A DNA stretch of 64,000 bases from Macrothele yani (Eukaryota > Arthropoda > Arachnida > Araneae > Macrothelidae). A program made the translations under genes and the position numbers. The notes under the pieces were generated by a model. It was not told the DNA's origin. It saw only the letters and a list, made by a program, of their open reading frames with translations, and did not search any database. Positions 1 through 11,703 of the stretch are shown one piece after another. The stretch's first letter is position 1. Each line of letters begins with the position of its first letter. The stretch covers positions 20,709,001-20,773,000 of the forward strand of contig CM077011.1 of the NCBI GenBank assembly GCA_039090855.1. The letters are read 5' to 3'.

Positions 1-205
1 CCATCCACCTATCTCTCGTGTGGTCTCGGATTTTTCGTGTTCCTTAGAATCCAATTTAGAATTTTGGTTGTCCATCGGTGATCCGTTCTTTTGGCAACAT
101 GTCCACTGTCCAGCCCAGTGCCATTTCAGGGATTTTACTCTGATTATGATATATTTCACTCTATTCATGATGTTTCCCACATATACATCGTTCAAATTGA
201 ACAGT
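1..205 (-). mobile_element. RTE-like non-LTR retrotransposon 3' fragment
   Basis: The minus strand matches the C-terminal tail of the retrotransposon seen again at 61236-61590 and 63662-64000. The shared stretch encodes the part equivalent to KWQWAGHTARRTDHRWT, but this copy is more diverged and its frame is broken. It runs off the left window edge, so only the upstream part of the tail is present here; the terminal (TGATGA) tract seen in the other copies lies outside. Similarity fades at about 205. Confidence 0.7.
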
Positions 206-985
206 TTAAAAATAAAATATCAGTAAGATTTTTGAAAATGGATCGCTGTGTCCAAAAACTTAAAAAAAAAAAAAACTATTCATAAACATCTTTGTGAAAA
301 GACATGAAAACAAAAATAATCTTAGAAGTAAATATGGAACTTGCATTTAAAAGGATTTAAAGATTGATAATTTTGCATATTTTACAAAACAGTATTTCAT
401 TAACTAAACTAATGCATCCATACTTACGGGCTAAAGCAGGATAAAATGATAGATCTACAGGCCTGCTGTCGTCGTTCACAATGGACAGGTACCACGTTCC
501 AGGTTCTAAGTAATGCAAGAAGCTAATGTCTTGGCGAGACTGAAAAAGAAAATAGGATTTATGTAAATATATTTTACGAATTGTTCACAAATGAAAATTA
601 CTTGTGATGTGGATACATTAACCAGGAGCATTATTTTACTAAAAGTATAAATAATAGAGAAACTATTCGTTCGAGAAGATCGAAAAGAAGCTGATTTCTG
701 ATTAAAATGCATTTCAAAAAATGTAAATAACTTAAAAACCAGCTTAGTGCACGTATTTGCCGCAGAAGCACATTGTTCGAATGAAATCTAAAAAACACAC
801 ATACTAGCTGAGATATAGGTGAACGTATTTGCTTAAAATTGTAAAATTTCCATAGTACAGTAAACTATATGTAAATGAACTTTATTGAACTCCTGAAACT
901 CATACTTGTGAATTTCCGGAGTTCACTAAACTGTACTTTTTTTATTGTAGATTTGCATACAGCCGACTGGGGGGGGGGGGAGTGA
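206..985. other. AT-rich stretch, nothing recognised
   Basis: No conserved protein motif, terminal repeat or tandem array was recognised. The open frames are short and lack motifs. A 12-base G run lies near 969-980. Confidence 0.4.
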
Positions 986-989
986 ATGA

Positions 990-1150
990 TCAGAGGTACC
1001 GGCTTCTGGCAGATCGCCGAAGTTAATTCCGGGGTCTACTTCCATTCTGGAAACAATGACCTCTAATTTAGGAAAGGCGACTATTTATATCCTTGGATAC
1101 TAACGGTGTTCTTTAAATCCCGGAAAGTGTACTTTGTTGGAACTGTAAAA
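990..1150 (+). repeat. SINE-core-like dispersed repeat
   Basis: The stretch shares spaced blocks with 7185-7380: an ATTTAGGAAAGGCGAC-like block, followed by a segment containing GGATACTAACGGTGTT here and its diverged equivalent there. The first block also resembles the conserved middle of the tRNA-derived SINEs at 22622, 44555, 52335 and 59590. I see no clear tRNA-like head in this copy. Confidence 0.4.
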
Positions 1151-1373
1151 CCTGTGCAGCTCAGTAAAATATTTTCATATATGAAAAAATGTATGGCAAT
1201 ATCAGTGGCGCAGGGTGACCTAGTTTATCAAGGGTTTAAATTTTTTAAATGAATCTCAACCTTCTCCGGTACTGTGAAATATAATTTCAGTGGATTTTGA
1301 GGTTTCCAAACACCACCTGCTGAAATCATGCGTAACAACACAGAATGAAATAGAAATGTCGTATATATATATA

Positions 1374-2568
1374 CACTGAAGAGCAATGGAATTAGAGATA
1401 CCTGCCTAGTAACGTGTAGCACCACCTCTCGCCCTGATGACGGCGGTGATTCGTCTCGGCATGGACTCGACAAGACACCGGAAGCGTTGGGAAGCCGTAC
1501 GCATCCACGACCCCTGAACAAGCTGCCATAGTTCACGAAGATTTGATGGAGGGGTCAGAGCCACGAACATCTCTCTGGGAATGAAGTCAGGTGACCTAAC
1601 TGGCCAAGGAAGCGAGGCTATGTCGGTGGATTTTTCATCCAACCATTCGGATACAATTCGGGAACGATGGCACGGTGCATTGTCTTGTTGCAGGATGAGG
1701 TCCCCAGTTTGATGTCGAAGACACACAAACGGGAGCAAATGGTCGTGCAGGATATAGCGGTAACGTTGACCTGTGAAGGACGATGTCACGCGTACCAGGG
1801 GTCCCATTTTAGTCCACGTAAACAGTCACCAGACAATAATGCCACCTCCATCAGCTTGAAGAGTACCCTGCTGGCAAGAAGGATCCATCGCTTCATGTGG
1901 TTTGCGCCGTACTCGTATCCTGCCATCCGCATGTACCAACGTAAATCTCGACTCATCAGTCCAGGCAACATTTTCCCACATGTCTAGGGTCCAGTGGCGA
2001 TGTTCCCGCACCCATGCTAATCTTTGCACCCTGTGATGTGTGGTCAGCAGCAGTACCTTCGTGGGACGATGGCTACTGTACCCCATAGCGAGGAGATGGT
2101 TCTGGATGGTGTGGCTGCTTACACGTTTTTGTGCACCAGCGTTAAATTGCCGAGTGATTTTTTGCAATGTGGCCCGTCTTCCACTGTTACAATGAGAGCA
2201 ATCCTACGATGACCCCGCTCATCCACACGCTGTTGTCCACAGCATCAGTTGGCCCTTGCAGGGATGGTTTTACCGGATTCGATGTACTCACGGTGCACCC
2301 GTGACACGGTGGCTCGTAAAAATCCCAGTGCCTGCACAACTTCCAAGATGGAGGGACCCATTCGTCTGGCCCCGACAATTTGCCCATGATCAAATGCGCT
2401 TTGATCCTTCGTCTTACCCATACTGCGTCAGACTCTTACTGATTCCCGTCGCATCACTCCTTTTATTGTCGGATCGCTGCATACGTCATGTCGTTTCCGT
2501 TTACAGGGCTGCCCACAGCGCCAGATCTGCATAACACCAGCTGTCTCTAATTCAATTGCTCTTCAGTG
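1374..2568 (-). mobile_element. Tc1-like DNA transposon, nearly full length
   Basis: Both ends carry the inverted repeat CACTGAAGAGCAATTGAATT (one mismatch) flanked by TA on each side, the target duplication expected of Tc1/mariner elements. The span of about 1.2 kb is typical for a Tc1 element. The transposase reads on the minus strand and is broken, so the copy is not autonomous. It lies in a short TATATA tract that supplied the target. Confidence 0.9.
1406..2421 (-). pseudogene. Tc1-like transposase, inactivated
   Basis: Starting at the ATG at 2421, the N-terminus reads MGKTKDQSAFDHGQIVGARR, the helix-turn-helix DNA-binding region of Tc1-type transposases. A TGA and then a frameshift interrupt the DNA-binding half. 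From about 2176 a second frame carries the catalytic domain: WTDESRF has the first acidic residue, QQDNAPCHRSR the second, and SPDFIPREMF lies where the DD34E glutamate is expected. One in-frame TGA at 1826-1828 splits this domain. The C-terminus RGGATRY is the usual end of the family. I count two stops and one frameshift, so this is a relatively young pseudogene. Confidence 0.85.
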
Positions 2569-2569
2569 T

Positions 2570-3240
2570 ATATATATGCACTATGCAGTGCTGTATAACA
2601 CAAAAAAACAGGAGAAACAAAACAAAGTATCTTTGCTATCGCTTCCAGTTAACCTGGATATTTTGCTATAACTCCACATTAAAATTTCTAGAAGAATTCT
2701 TGTTTTTTCACCAAGCAAATATTTGGTCGACGTAGGACTTAGTCTTGAACGGGTTTTTTCTTCATCCATTAATAAACTAAAACGGTGTTCCAATAAGAAG
2801 TCCCTTTGTTCATTTTACTTACAGAAACGGACTTTAAATGAGCCACTTACTGTCCAACCACGCGGAAGCGAAATTGCTACTATTAAACAGAAAGGCGACC
2901 AGCCCCGAAAGGCAGTTTTACGCATGCGCAGTTCAGCGCACATCTGCTGATTCATCACTTTTCTCCGAAGCTTCGTCTACGGGACGAGTTGACATGTTTT
3001 GCCTTTACCAAAACGCGGTATTCATTGCGCTCTAGTAAACGGATATGGAAGTCTGCCATGTGTTACCCAGTTACTTAACTATTGTAGTGGCTCACATTTC
3101 AGAAAATCTGGGAACTGCTTACAAACACAGATTTTCTTCGGAATTTTTCCAATTAAAAGGAAAAAACGTTTTTTCCTCTCATTTCCATACGGGGCTTATG
3201 CCCTCATGACCATAATGACCCGACGCCACTGGTAAATAAA
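2570..3240. other. Spacer between Tc1 and mariner elements
   Basis: I recognise no domain, terminal repeat or array here. The small open frames overlap one another and carry no motifs. Confidence 0.4.
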
Positions 3241-3336
3241 TATACAAAGGTCATCCTGAAAGTAATGCTTTGTCACTCCTAAAATTTTTATTTGTAGCAG
3301 CAAAAATAAGAAACTTCGTCGCAAAATACTTGGACA

Positions 3337-4059
3337 GTGGCGTAACTACCGCTCCCCGCAGCCTCCAGACTTGCGGAGGGCGCGGGTAACCAAGGGGCGA
3401 GCTGCAGCTGCCAGTTATATATAGTTTTACGAAAAAATTCGAAAACGCACAATATTTAATCCAAATATTCATATTTTGCTTTAAGGTATATTCAGCTTTG
3501 ACTAAATAAATGCTTAGTTTCACTTTTAAAACACTGAATGTCCTACAGATTGAAAGTGTTCGTCTCTTTGACTTCGGGTTGTAATGCGATTGCTCTGCAA
3601 CGGGTTGTAAATAATACGATCGCTCTCCAATCGCCCTCTCTCTGCTCTGCGGGGAAATGCGCAAAGCCACAGTGGGATTCCCCGTGGAGGATGTGGGAAA
3701 ACAGTCAGTTACCTAGTAGTACGTGCACGACAGGCTTCAACATACATTCACAGCAGCCGCAGATCTCCCATGTGTAAGAGGGTGATTTCTTCAAGTGATT
3801 TATTTCAGTTTCGGACAAAGCAGTTATACGTATTGTCAAATCTATTACTTAAAATATTAAAACTACAGGGCTATACGTGCCACCATTATTTTCTAGACAC
3901 TCTTCCTGACTTCCTAACCCTTTCCTTAACCAACACACACACACACACCGCGAAAACTGCAACCTCCTTCGTATTCAAAAACCTGGGAAAATGACAGCAC
4001 TTCGAGGTGCCGAAGTAAATCTTGGGGAGTGGGTGGGTACGATGTGCTAGTTACGCCCC
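3337..4059. mobile_element. hAT-like non-autonomous insertion
   Basis: This block interrupts mariner copy 1. Its ends are GTGGCGTAACTA and TAGTTACGCCCC, inverted with one mismatch and close to the CAGTGGCG-type termini of hAT elements. TGGACA occurs on both sides (3331-3336 and 4060-4065), and the uninterrupted copy 2 has a single TGGACA-equivalent there, so the insertion point is certain. No transposase was recognised inside. A short (CA)n lies near 3934-3948. Confidence 0.75.
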
Positions 4060-4117
4060 TGGACATATTGTTAATAACGATAGCCTATTCAAAGACTTGT
4101 CCATCACTTTCTATACA

Positions 4118-4780
4118 TTACCGCCATCTTTGAGCCCATTGGTAAAATTTATATTGAAAAAATTTCTGAGGCTGTCGGTTCACCCATGAGGTCACAGCTA
4201 GTGAAACGCCTGTCACATTGTCGAAACGTTCCCCACGAAGGGTGTTTTTCAAAGGGGTAAACAGGAAAAAGTCTGTGGGAGCCAAGTCAGGACTGTAGAT
4301 GGGTTGAAGCATCACCGTCTACCCGATACTGGCAATAGCCTGTGAAGTATCCTTTGAGGTGTGGGGACGTGCATTATCATAATGTAAAACAACACTATGA
4401 AGAGGAATGTCACGCCTTTTCCTTATGGTAGCTTCATTTAGCTTCTTCAATGGCTGCACATAGTAAGCACTGTTTATTGTTGCAACTCCTGGATGGCTAC
4501 ACGACGATTAGCTGTGATGAGGTGTTTCACTCGTTGCCTGTTTTCACTGCAGTTGCGGGTATTCCACTCCGTTGTTTGTCCAATACTGAACTTTTTCCCT
4601 CTCGAAATATCTTTATCCATCTTCGGACATTACTGATATCGATTGTGGCAGCACCATACACCGTCAGAAGTCTTCTGTGGATTTCTGGTACCTCACATAC
4701 CTCTATAACCAGGAACTAAACTACGGCTCACTGCTTTGCTCTGTCATACATGATCGTTATTTCCGATTCTGAAAAAACTT
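4118..4780 (-). pseudogene. mariner transposase remnant, copy 1
   Basis: Minus-strand pieces match a mariner transposase. YSPDLAPTDFFLF holds the last aspartate of the D,D34D triad, followed by LKNTLRGERFDNVT and a WVNRQPQKFFQ-like C-terminus. A stop separates this from the upstream part, which contains a degenerate HYDNARPHT equivalent. The middle of the protein, including the region of the first aspartate, is absent: the reading jumps from the N-terminal ELQQ region straight to the part before the second aspartate. It cannot encode an active enzyme. Confidence 0.75.
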
Positions 4781-4894
4781 CTTTCCCCCATTGGTAGCAT
4801 ATCACAGTACATGTCAGTGCAGGTTCGTTAAAATCACTTCAAAATTTCAAAAGTTACTAAGGAGGAGGCATTACTTTCAGGGTGACCCTTGTGC

Positions 4895-5650
4895 TTTCTT
4901 ATAATAGTGGATTTTCCAGTGTTCAATGAAAAAAAGATATCATCGCATATTGAAGCAGAAGAAGGCAATGTACAGAAAAAAAGACTAAGTTCGCTTTTCC
5001 TTTATTCACTCGGAATAGCTTTGTTGCGTAATGACTTTTTCAGAACACAAAAGGCTTTTCGAAACTAAGGGTAGGAGTTTCAATGATTTTTCAGGATATT
5101 TCGTCACAGTGACTTCACGATTCTTCAACATACATGAATAGGAACTTCAGGTGCATTGATTTGATAGTGTCTCATTAGAAATGAAAATGGAAAAGTACGG
5201 ACTTGAGAGTAACTCCGAAGAAATGAGAAGAAAAGATGTAGAGACTTTAGAAAGTCCGATCTAAATTGCGAAATATATGTATCTGCATGGATTTTGTGGT
5301 GTTCAATCTGAAACACACACAAAAAAAAATGTGCCATTGCTTTGTAGATACTCAACTTCTAATCAGAAATTTAAAGAATTGTATAATGATAGCAAAAAAT
5401 AATAAATAATTGTAAAACGAAACCAAAGACATTGACAATAACGATCCACTGGGTCTTATATTGTCATATAATTTGCACTAAGTGTTTCAACCAAAAGTAA
5501 AGAAAATTATCGATATATTATAATGTCATATTGCGTGTAGGTAAAAATGATTTTAACCATTTATCACAAATAGGAAGAAAGTGTAACAACAACTGAGATG
5601 TAAAAAGAGCTAGCAATAACAGTTAAAAAAGATCATAAAAAAGTTAGTAA
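4895..5650. other. AT-rich stretch, nothing recognised
   Basis: No recognised protein motif, terminal repeat or array. Confidence 0.4.
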
Positions 5651-5651
5651 A

Positions 5652-5860
5652 ATCATGCAATGCATTGATTATAATACACTTTCCAACATACCAGAAATCA
5701 TTACTCATGAGGATAATGGCTGTGGAATAAATCTCGCTCCTGTGCCCTGACCTTTGACCCCATTTCGATGATATTCAACAGAACCGGTTCCGTATACCTC
5801 CGAAACAACATGATAAAGGTTTGTATCATTTCAACTACGTGTATTTTGGAATTGTGTAGT
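5652..5860 (+). repeat. Dispersed repeat X, truncated copy
   Basis: Starts with AAATCATGCAATGCATTGAT, then a diverged CACTTTCCAACATACCAGAA, then CCTTTGACCCCATTTCGATG. The same order occurs at 32620-33145, the best-preserved copy. This copy lacks the far end that contains the CTGT tract. Confidence 0.7.
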
Positions 5861-6330
5861 TTTGTCTCGCAGAAATCGTGTTATCATTAAACCGGAATGA
5901 ATTGCACTTCTTACACGAGTGAAGTTTACAATTTTAACGTTATGTTTTGTTTAGAATTCGCACTAATGTTTGTGTATTTCAATTTAAAATAAAAATCGGA
6001 AGGAGACTCAAAATAAGTAAGCATTTTATAAATTCAGCATTTTCTCACACATCGGCAAGAAATTGCAATGCGAAATTGGAAACATTGGCGACGAAAGAAG
6101 GCGATTCGGCCAACTCAAAATGCATTGCAATAACCTTGAAAACCATCAGCTTTTCCATACTTTGGCGGCAGTCGCTTGCGGTTATAGGCTTTACGCAAAG
6201 CGGTACTGCTCCGTTAACAAGGGTTTCGCCACATATCTTATTCTAACCTCCTTGGGTTCATCGGAACTAGAACTAGATCCCATCTCGGAGGAATGGTCAT
6301 AGTGCAGCGCCTTAGACCTCTCTGCTACCT
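5861..6330. other. Spacer between repeat X copies
   Basis: Nothing recognised. Two overlapping frames near 5947-6302 are open for 80-100 codons without motifs. Confidence 0.35.
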
Positions 6331-6895
6331 TTGAAGAAGCGTATATGCTCCAGCTTTGTCCGTCTGTCTGTCTGTCCGCATGATAACTCGTGTAAAAATC
6401 GTTCTATTGCGATGAAATGTTAGTATGCGTTAGCGAACAATCTGGGGACGAACCCTATTGTAAATGGACGAAATGGGGCCAAAGGCCAGAGCATAGGAGT
6501 CGGATCCATTCCATCGCCCTTATGCGTCATGAACTACGTAAAAATGCTTCCATGGCGACAAAACTTTGTCATGTTGTTTTGGCGGTATACTGAACCGGTT
6601 CTGTTGAATATTATCAAAATGAGGTCAAAGGTCAGGTCAAAGTAGAGATATTTATTCCACAGCTATTATTCTCATAACTTGACTAAAAAGACTTCTATAG
6701 CCACAGAAATTTAGTATGTTGTTCCGGAGGTAAACTGAACCAATTCTGCTTAATATCATCGAAATGGGATCAAAGATTAAGGTACAGGAGCGAGATTTAT
6801 TCCACAGCCATTATCCGCATGATTTGAATAGTAACTTGAGTAATTATTTCTGGTATGTTGGAAAGCGTATCATAATAAATGCATTGCATGATTTT
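6331..6895 (-). repeat. Dispersed repeat X, minus-strand copy
   Basis: Begins with the GAAGAAGCGTATATGCTCCA end and a TTTGTCCGTCTGTCTGTCTG tract, and ends with GGTATGTTGGAAAGCGTATC. That is the reverse orientation of the copy at 32620-33145. Partially duplicated internal blocks occur around CAAAGGTCAGGTCAAAG. Confidence 0.7.
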
Positions 6896-6907
6896 ATTAA
6901 TTTGTTT

Positions 6908-7180
6908 ACGCTTTCCAACAGTAGGTTGAAGAAGCACATATGCTCCACCTTTGTCCGTCTGTCTGCCTGTCCGCACGATAACTGCTTGAAAATGGTTTGA
7001 TTTCAATGAAATTTTAGTATGTGGTAGGGGATAACCTGGGGACGAATCCTGTTGAAAATGGACGAAATATGTTCAAAGGTCAGGACATAGTAGTAGGATC
7101 CATTCCATCGATCTCATGCGTCATAACTTACGTAATAATGCTTTGATTGCGATGTCATGTAAACATCGTCAAATTCCCTC
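6908..7180 (-). repeat. Dispersed repeat X, partial copy
   Basis: Begins CGCTTTCCAACAGTAGGTTG and runs through the CTGT-rich tract in the same direction as the previous copy, so the two stand head to tail. It is truncated before the other terminus. Confidence 0.65.
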
Positions 7181-7184
7181 ACCT

Positions 7185-7380
7185 GGCGGCTTCACGGTTT
7201 AAGAGACTCAGGGCATCTCCAGAAGTATTATGTTAACCTCCTTGGATGAACCTCGGGAAGTGTGTTAGTCAGATGGCGCTGGCTCTGTCCCTTCCCTGGT
7301 GGTAGTGGCGCCAAAATTGGAAAGGGCGACTGTTTACAGACTTCTGGATTGCTCCAGACGGTGTTGTAAACCACCAATTT
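7185..7380 (+). repeat. SINE-core-like dispersed repeat
   Basis: Contains CTTCCCTGGTGGTAGTGGCG followed by CAAAATTGGAAAGGGCGAC, resembling the middle of the tRNA-derived SINEs elsewhere in the window and the repeat at 990-1150. No clear A or B box was found. Confidence 0.4.
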
Positions 7381-7384
7381 CCCC

Positions 7385-8815
7385 AAAAGATAATTTGCTT
7401 TTGTTGGCTGCTAAAACAAACACTATGACTTACCTTTCAGGAATTCGTGATCACAGATCTATGGTGTTATTATAACTTATACACACTTCTTCGGAAGAAT
7501 TAGATGGACATAATCTGTTGCGTAGTATAAAATATTAAATCAAAGTTTTACCTAAAAGGATTGCTCAAGTGCTTTTGCTCCATGTTAGCAGCTAGTACTT
7601 GTACTATGCAAATCCCACCTCATTCATGGCCGTTTTTGAAATACAGAAACGTAGATCTTCTACAAATATGTTCTTATTATAATACTTCTACTCATACCTG
7701 CGATGAAGTTTGAATTTTTAAAACAGGTTTGAAAATTGACGTTTACTGCATTGTAAACTGAAAAAAAAAATCTTAATTTTTCATGGAAAGGAGGGCAGGC
7801 TACACGGATATGTGATACATCAGGACCGCAATGATGTAATAGTAATATTTTAGTTTTCGAAAATTACTGGTTTAATTAATCGATTTGCAAGTTATATAAT
7901 GCAATATTATAATATAACATAATTCATTTTTCATGGAACAATTTGAAAAAATTTCTGGAGCCATTGAGACACACGAACACCTTACAGTCTGAACACTGAA
8001 CTGTATTTAACGCATTTCGCTTTGAATTTCGGCACCTCCTTCTGTAGGCGCTGTCTCCAATCATCTCAGGCGTGAGTCTTACATGCATCTTTCGTGCTCA
8101 ATCACGTGGCATAGATGTAGGAATAATCCTACGTTTAGGAAGTGGTTTGTTATCATCTGAGGATTCGTCAGAAAAAATTATTATTATTATAAGTGAAAAT
8201 TCCAAATAATCATGTTAACATCATTACTTGAAATTTTCTCTTAAACTATATTTATTAAATATTACATAGGTTGTAGAAAATATTTGGTAATTACAAGTGT
8301 AAACACCCGCTAAAGTTTTCCGACAGGATTGGAAACCATTGTATCACCAGTGATACAAAAATGTTTAAATGTTTAAGAAGTTACTACAGTACTATCAAAT
8401 ATGTTGACAAAATTAAACTTATTTACTTTAAATAACTAACTTATACTTACTAAAATGGAATGTATATACTTAAATAGATATAACTTTTTTAATTAGGTTG
8501 TTATAAAACACTTACCAAGACAATGAGAATACATCGTGTTTTTCTTACAAGACGTCACTACAAGTCGCGAACGTTGATTGGTGTTGCCATTTATTGACGA
8601 TAGGAGAAAATTCAGCAAAGTATTTTACATAGTTTCCCATGTGATACAACCGCTTTTGGAAGATTTTCTGCCATTTGGCATTTTTAAAATATGTGATGCC
8701 ATTGCATATCGTGTGATACACGAGAGCCGAGGAGGATAATCCACATTCCCGATGACAGGATTAGTTAATTTCTCAATCCGTCATTCTTTATTATTTCAGG
8801 TGAACTTATTTATTC
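7385..8815. other. AT-rich stretch, nothing recognised
   Basis: No coding motif, array or terminal repeat recognised. A short (TTA)n lies near 8180. Confidence 0.35.
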
Positions 8816-8819
8816 ATTT

Positions 8820-9440
8820 ATGGATGCACGCATGAGTGCTGCCACAATGGACTATATTGGTTTATGTCTTGGTATTATCCGTGTTTGCAGATTGCTCTAT
8901 GCTGATGACACTGTCGTGTTGGCAGAGAGCAAAAGTGAGTTGCAGATTATGTTGTTCCGGATGCATGAAGTTTGTATAAAATTTAAACTGAGTATAAATA
9001 GGGGAAAAACCAAAGTTATGGTTTTTGAGCGAGGAACTGTTAGCATTGAATGCTAGATTACTAAAGGACTCAGTGACTGACCTGGTGAACGAGTTTGTGT
9101 GTTTACGAAACCTGTTTGACAGAGAGAACACATTATATGGGGAAATTAGTAGGCAAATGTACTCTTCATTGAAAGCCATAGCTGCTTTAGTAGCATTTCA
9201 CAGGAATGATAGATTCTCAAGGAAGTCCCGAATGGCTGTGTATAAAAGTGTAATTGTTCCTACTCTGATGTACGGCAATGAAACCTGTTTCGGACCATCT
9301 TTGATAGGTAATAACTACTGCATAGCTTGAGCTGCCTACCAGCGTCGCTGTTTCAGATATGCTCTTACCAAGGAGTCTTGCCATAACGAACTGGCCTTTG
9401 TCGAAATCATAAATCCTTTGCTTTCCCCATGTTGAGATGA
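8820..9440 (+). pseudogene. Non-LTR retrotransposon reverse transcriptase fragment
   Basis: The first frame reads LLYADDTVVLAESKSELQ, the YADD catalytic box of reverse transcriptase palm motif C. FKLSINRGKTKVMVF, the next conserved block, follows. A frameshift near 9025-9056 moves the reading to a second frame with MAVYKSVIVPTLMYGNETC, the conserved segment after the palm. The 5' part of the RT, the endonuclease and ORF1 are missing. The pattern fits RTE/CR1-type elements; the exact clade is not decided. Confidence 0.8.
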
Positions 9441-9444
9441 AACG

Positions 9445-9880
9445 AAATACTGACCGAGAGAGCTCCGACTCAGGTATTATATGTGTAATTCACGACCTTT
9501 TCACGTGACACTAATTGGCATAACGCATAGATGGTTTTAATGTTTTGGCTAATCGGTGTATTATAACAATTACGAAAGCACTAAATACATAAAAAGTTCG
9601 TTGAAGTATTTTGTGTCTTTACCTTATAGCGAATAATCTTGTTATTTTTCCCACATGCACAACACATTCCAAATTCTTTTAATAGGACGTTCACGGGTAG
9701 TATATTATCAACTGAGAAGGATTCCTTTGGACATCAAAAGCCAAACTTAATATCTGGTCGACAAAGAACAAATTGATGGAATGGGCGGAAGGACTTCCAA
9801 GTGGATATGAGGAGGAATGGCTAGCACGAAAATATTTGAACTCCCTTATAAACTGGTGCTGCTAGGATGAAGGGGAATCT
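9445..9880. other. Spacer, nothing recognised
   Basis: No recognised feature. Confidence 0.35.
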
Positions 9881-9883
9881 TCT

Positions 9884-10002
9884 AATTGCACAGAGGTTCG
9901 GGTCCCCAAATCTTAACCTGACTACGTCTCTGGGCTCCCTATCTGGCGATGCCCAGAGACGTAATCAAGTTAAGATTTGGAGACCCGAACCTCTGTGCAA
10001 TT
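9884..10002. repeat. 52 bp-arm inverted repeat
   Basis: The left arm 9884-9935 starts AATTGCACAGAGGTTCGGGT. The right arm 9951-10002 is its inverse apart from a few mismatches. The loop is 15 bp. No flanking duplication was identified. Confidence 0.85.
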
Positions 10003-10700
10003 TGTATGGACCTGACCTTGATATTTCCTGAACACGAACGGATATCGATGAGACCCAGAATGGTCCAGACCTAACGACAATCACAATCCTTTGAACTGTA
10101 AATACAGTTGGATAAACAGCACTTAAACGCAGATTACCTGCATGCAGGCTTTCAGTCTTAATGAGTTTACCAAGCATTCTAATTCTTTGGACATTTTCAA
10201 CTCCTTTTATGTATTTAATGGGCTAAATGCATCTCAAGCATTGTAATCAGCTTATATAAAAAGACTAAGGTTTACTGGAACATTGTTTTTTTGCGTTTTC
10301 GCTGGTAAATCACTGCAAGTGCAAATGCTCTTCTTACACCCCTTGGGAAAATTTTATATATCGAGAAAATTGGAAAATACACAGGTGCTAAAAATTAAAG
10401 CAAAGACCATAAAAACCTAGTTAAAGGAGGATACCTGCCTAGGAATCAAACGCAAATGGTACACAAGAAGCCGATTATACGTATAAAGCAGTTAATACTG
10501 CGACCCTAAACGAATATCGGTGCCGCAGGAAGCCACTAAAACAAAATTTGCATATTCCACACACAAGTCAATCCCCTACGTATGGGACTGGAATCGGATA
10601 TATAGGCAATCTCTGCGTTTGCACTGTCATGAGGTGCAGTGATAACGAATGAATGAATGAATAAACGACGGAGTGGACTTTTCAAAATTAAATGAATAAA
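10003..10700. other. Spacer, nothing recognised
   Basis: No recognised feature. Confidence 0.35.
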
Positions 10701-10707
10701 ACGAGTA

Positions 10708-10748
10708 ACACACACACACACACACACACGCGCGCGCGCGCGTGCGCA
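10708..10748. repeat. (CA)n(CG)n alternating tract
   Basis: About 40 bp of strictly alternating purine and pyrimidine, (AC)n followed by (GC)n and GTGCGCAC. Such tracts are known to favour Z-DNA. Confidence 0.9.
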
Positions 10749-10749
10749 C

Positions 10750-11130
10750 CCTAACCTGCAACATAAATAAAGTTTAGTGTAGCAGGTTAATAACAGGCTA
10801 GTACAAGACTCTCTGCCCGAGCAAGGAATAATTAGGTGTGGGCCCAGGATGTCTGAAATGAATAAAGATTTAAAGCCCTAAGAAAACGTGATAAACCCCG
10901 CCTATATCTAAAAAAAAATTGGTTGGGGTAGTTTAGAGAACAGAGAAAACATAATTTTGAATAACCTAAGAGGATCCCCCTCCCCCTAGAAAGCTGGTCG
11001 TACGATAGTAACGGAGAAGAACTAGTGCCCTTCACACTGGAGAATCCTTTAAGTCTTTTGATGGTCCCCGGGTCCAGTTACTCATAGGATAAGTAGGAGG
11101 GTGAACGATGTCTCACCCTTTTTTTGTGTG
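10750..11130. other. Spacer, nothing recognised
   Basis: No recognised feature. Confidence 0.35.
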
Positions 11131-11132
11131 AT

Positions 11133-11498
11133 TCACAGCAATGCGGACCCATGGGTTCTCGTCTCCGAGAATTCTGTATAACCCGGAGCGAGATTAGGAT
11201 TTCTAGGGGGCCTGGAGAAGCGCCGTTCCCAAGCCACTTTCACAAATCTTTGAACTGCCACGGGATGACCTAGCAGTTCACTAATTTGTGGAACCCCAAG
11301 GGCCTTGAAATGAAGCTTGAAAAAGCCCGTGGGATTGCGGCCGTTAGGGTATGATAAACGACATGCCCTTTCACAGGTCATCCCCTTTGCTCGGACGGAC
11401 TGAAAGTACTCCTCATCTGTTACCGACGGAGGATGGTCTTCGAGCAGAAGTTGGAGTGGCTGAGACTCCCCCACCTTTGAGAGAGGTATCACCTTCAC
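11133..11498 (-). pseudogene. Possible retroelement ORF1 C-terminal part
   Basis: An open frame of 121 codons contains SYPNGRNPTGFFKLHFKALG. This weakly recalls the segment before the zinc knuckles in the nucleic-acid-binding ORF1 of some arthropod non-LTR elements (the Pre-C2HC type). No CCHC knuckle is visible. It lies downstream on the same strand as the 11704-12408 frame, so the two may be halves of one broken protein. I do not recognise the family with confidence. Confidence 0.3.
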
Positions 11499-11703
11499 CT
11501 CATCTCAAGCGTGTTCAGGTGAGGTGACCCTTTGTGTTGAAGCAGCAGGTGATGCTTCAACCAAAGCGTCTGTTACTATTTTACACATTTGAAGGCGGGG
11601 ATCCCTCTTAATATGATCAGGTTGAAGTCTCGGGTCTTTGGGTTTCTCTTCTTGGAGCTATGCTTGGGGGACTTGCGGAGCCGCTGGCAATCGCAGCATA
11701 GGA

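Larger units (their letters stand above)
3245..4891 (-). mobile_element. Internally deleted mariner, copy 1 (interrupted)
   Basis: The left end CAAAGGTCATCCTGAAAGTA and the inverse of the right end CAAGGGTCACCCTGAAAGTA are the terminal repeats. TA precedes the left end; the right TA has mutated to TG. Without the 723 bp insertion and its duplication the element is about 918 bp, against about 1.3 kb for a full mariner. Copy 2 at 25458-26369 has the same ends, nearly the same length and the same internal junction. Confidence 0.85.

Noticed and set aside
1206..1226. hAT end CAGTGGCGCAGGGTGACC
   Set aside because: Only one such end, with no inverted partner or duplication found nearby.
1667..1987. 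Plus-strand 106-codon frame
   Set aside because: It is the antisense shadow of the Tc1 transposase.
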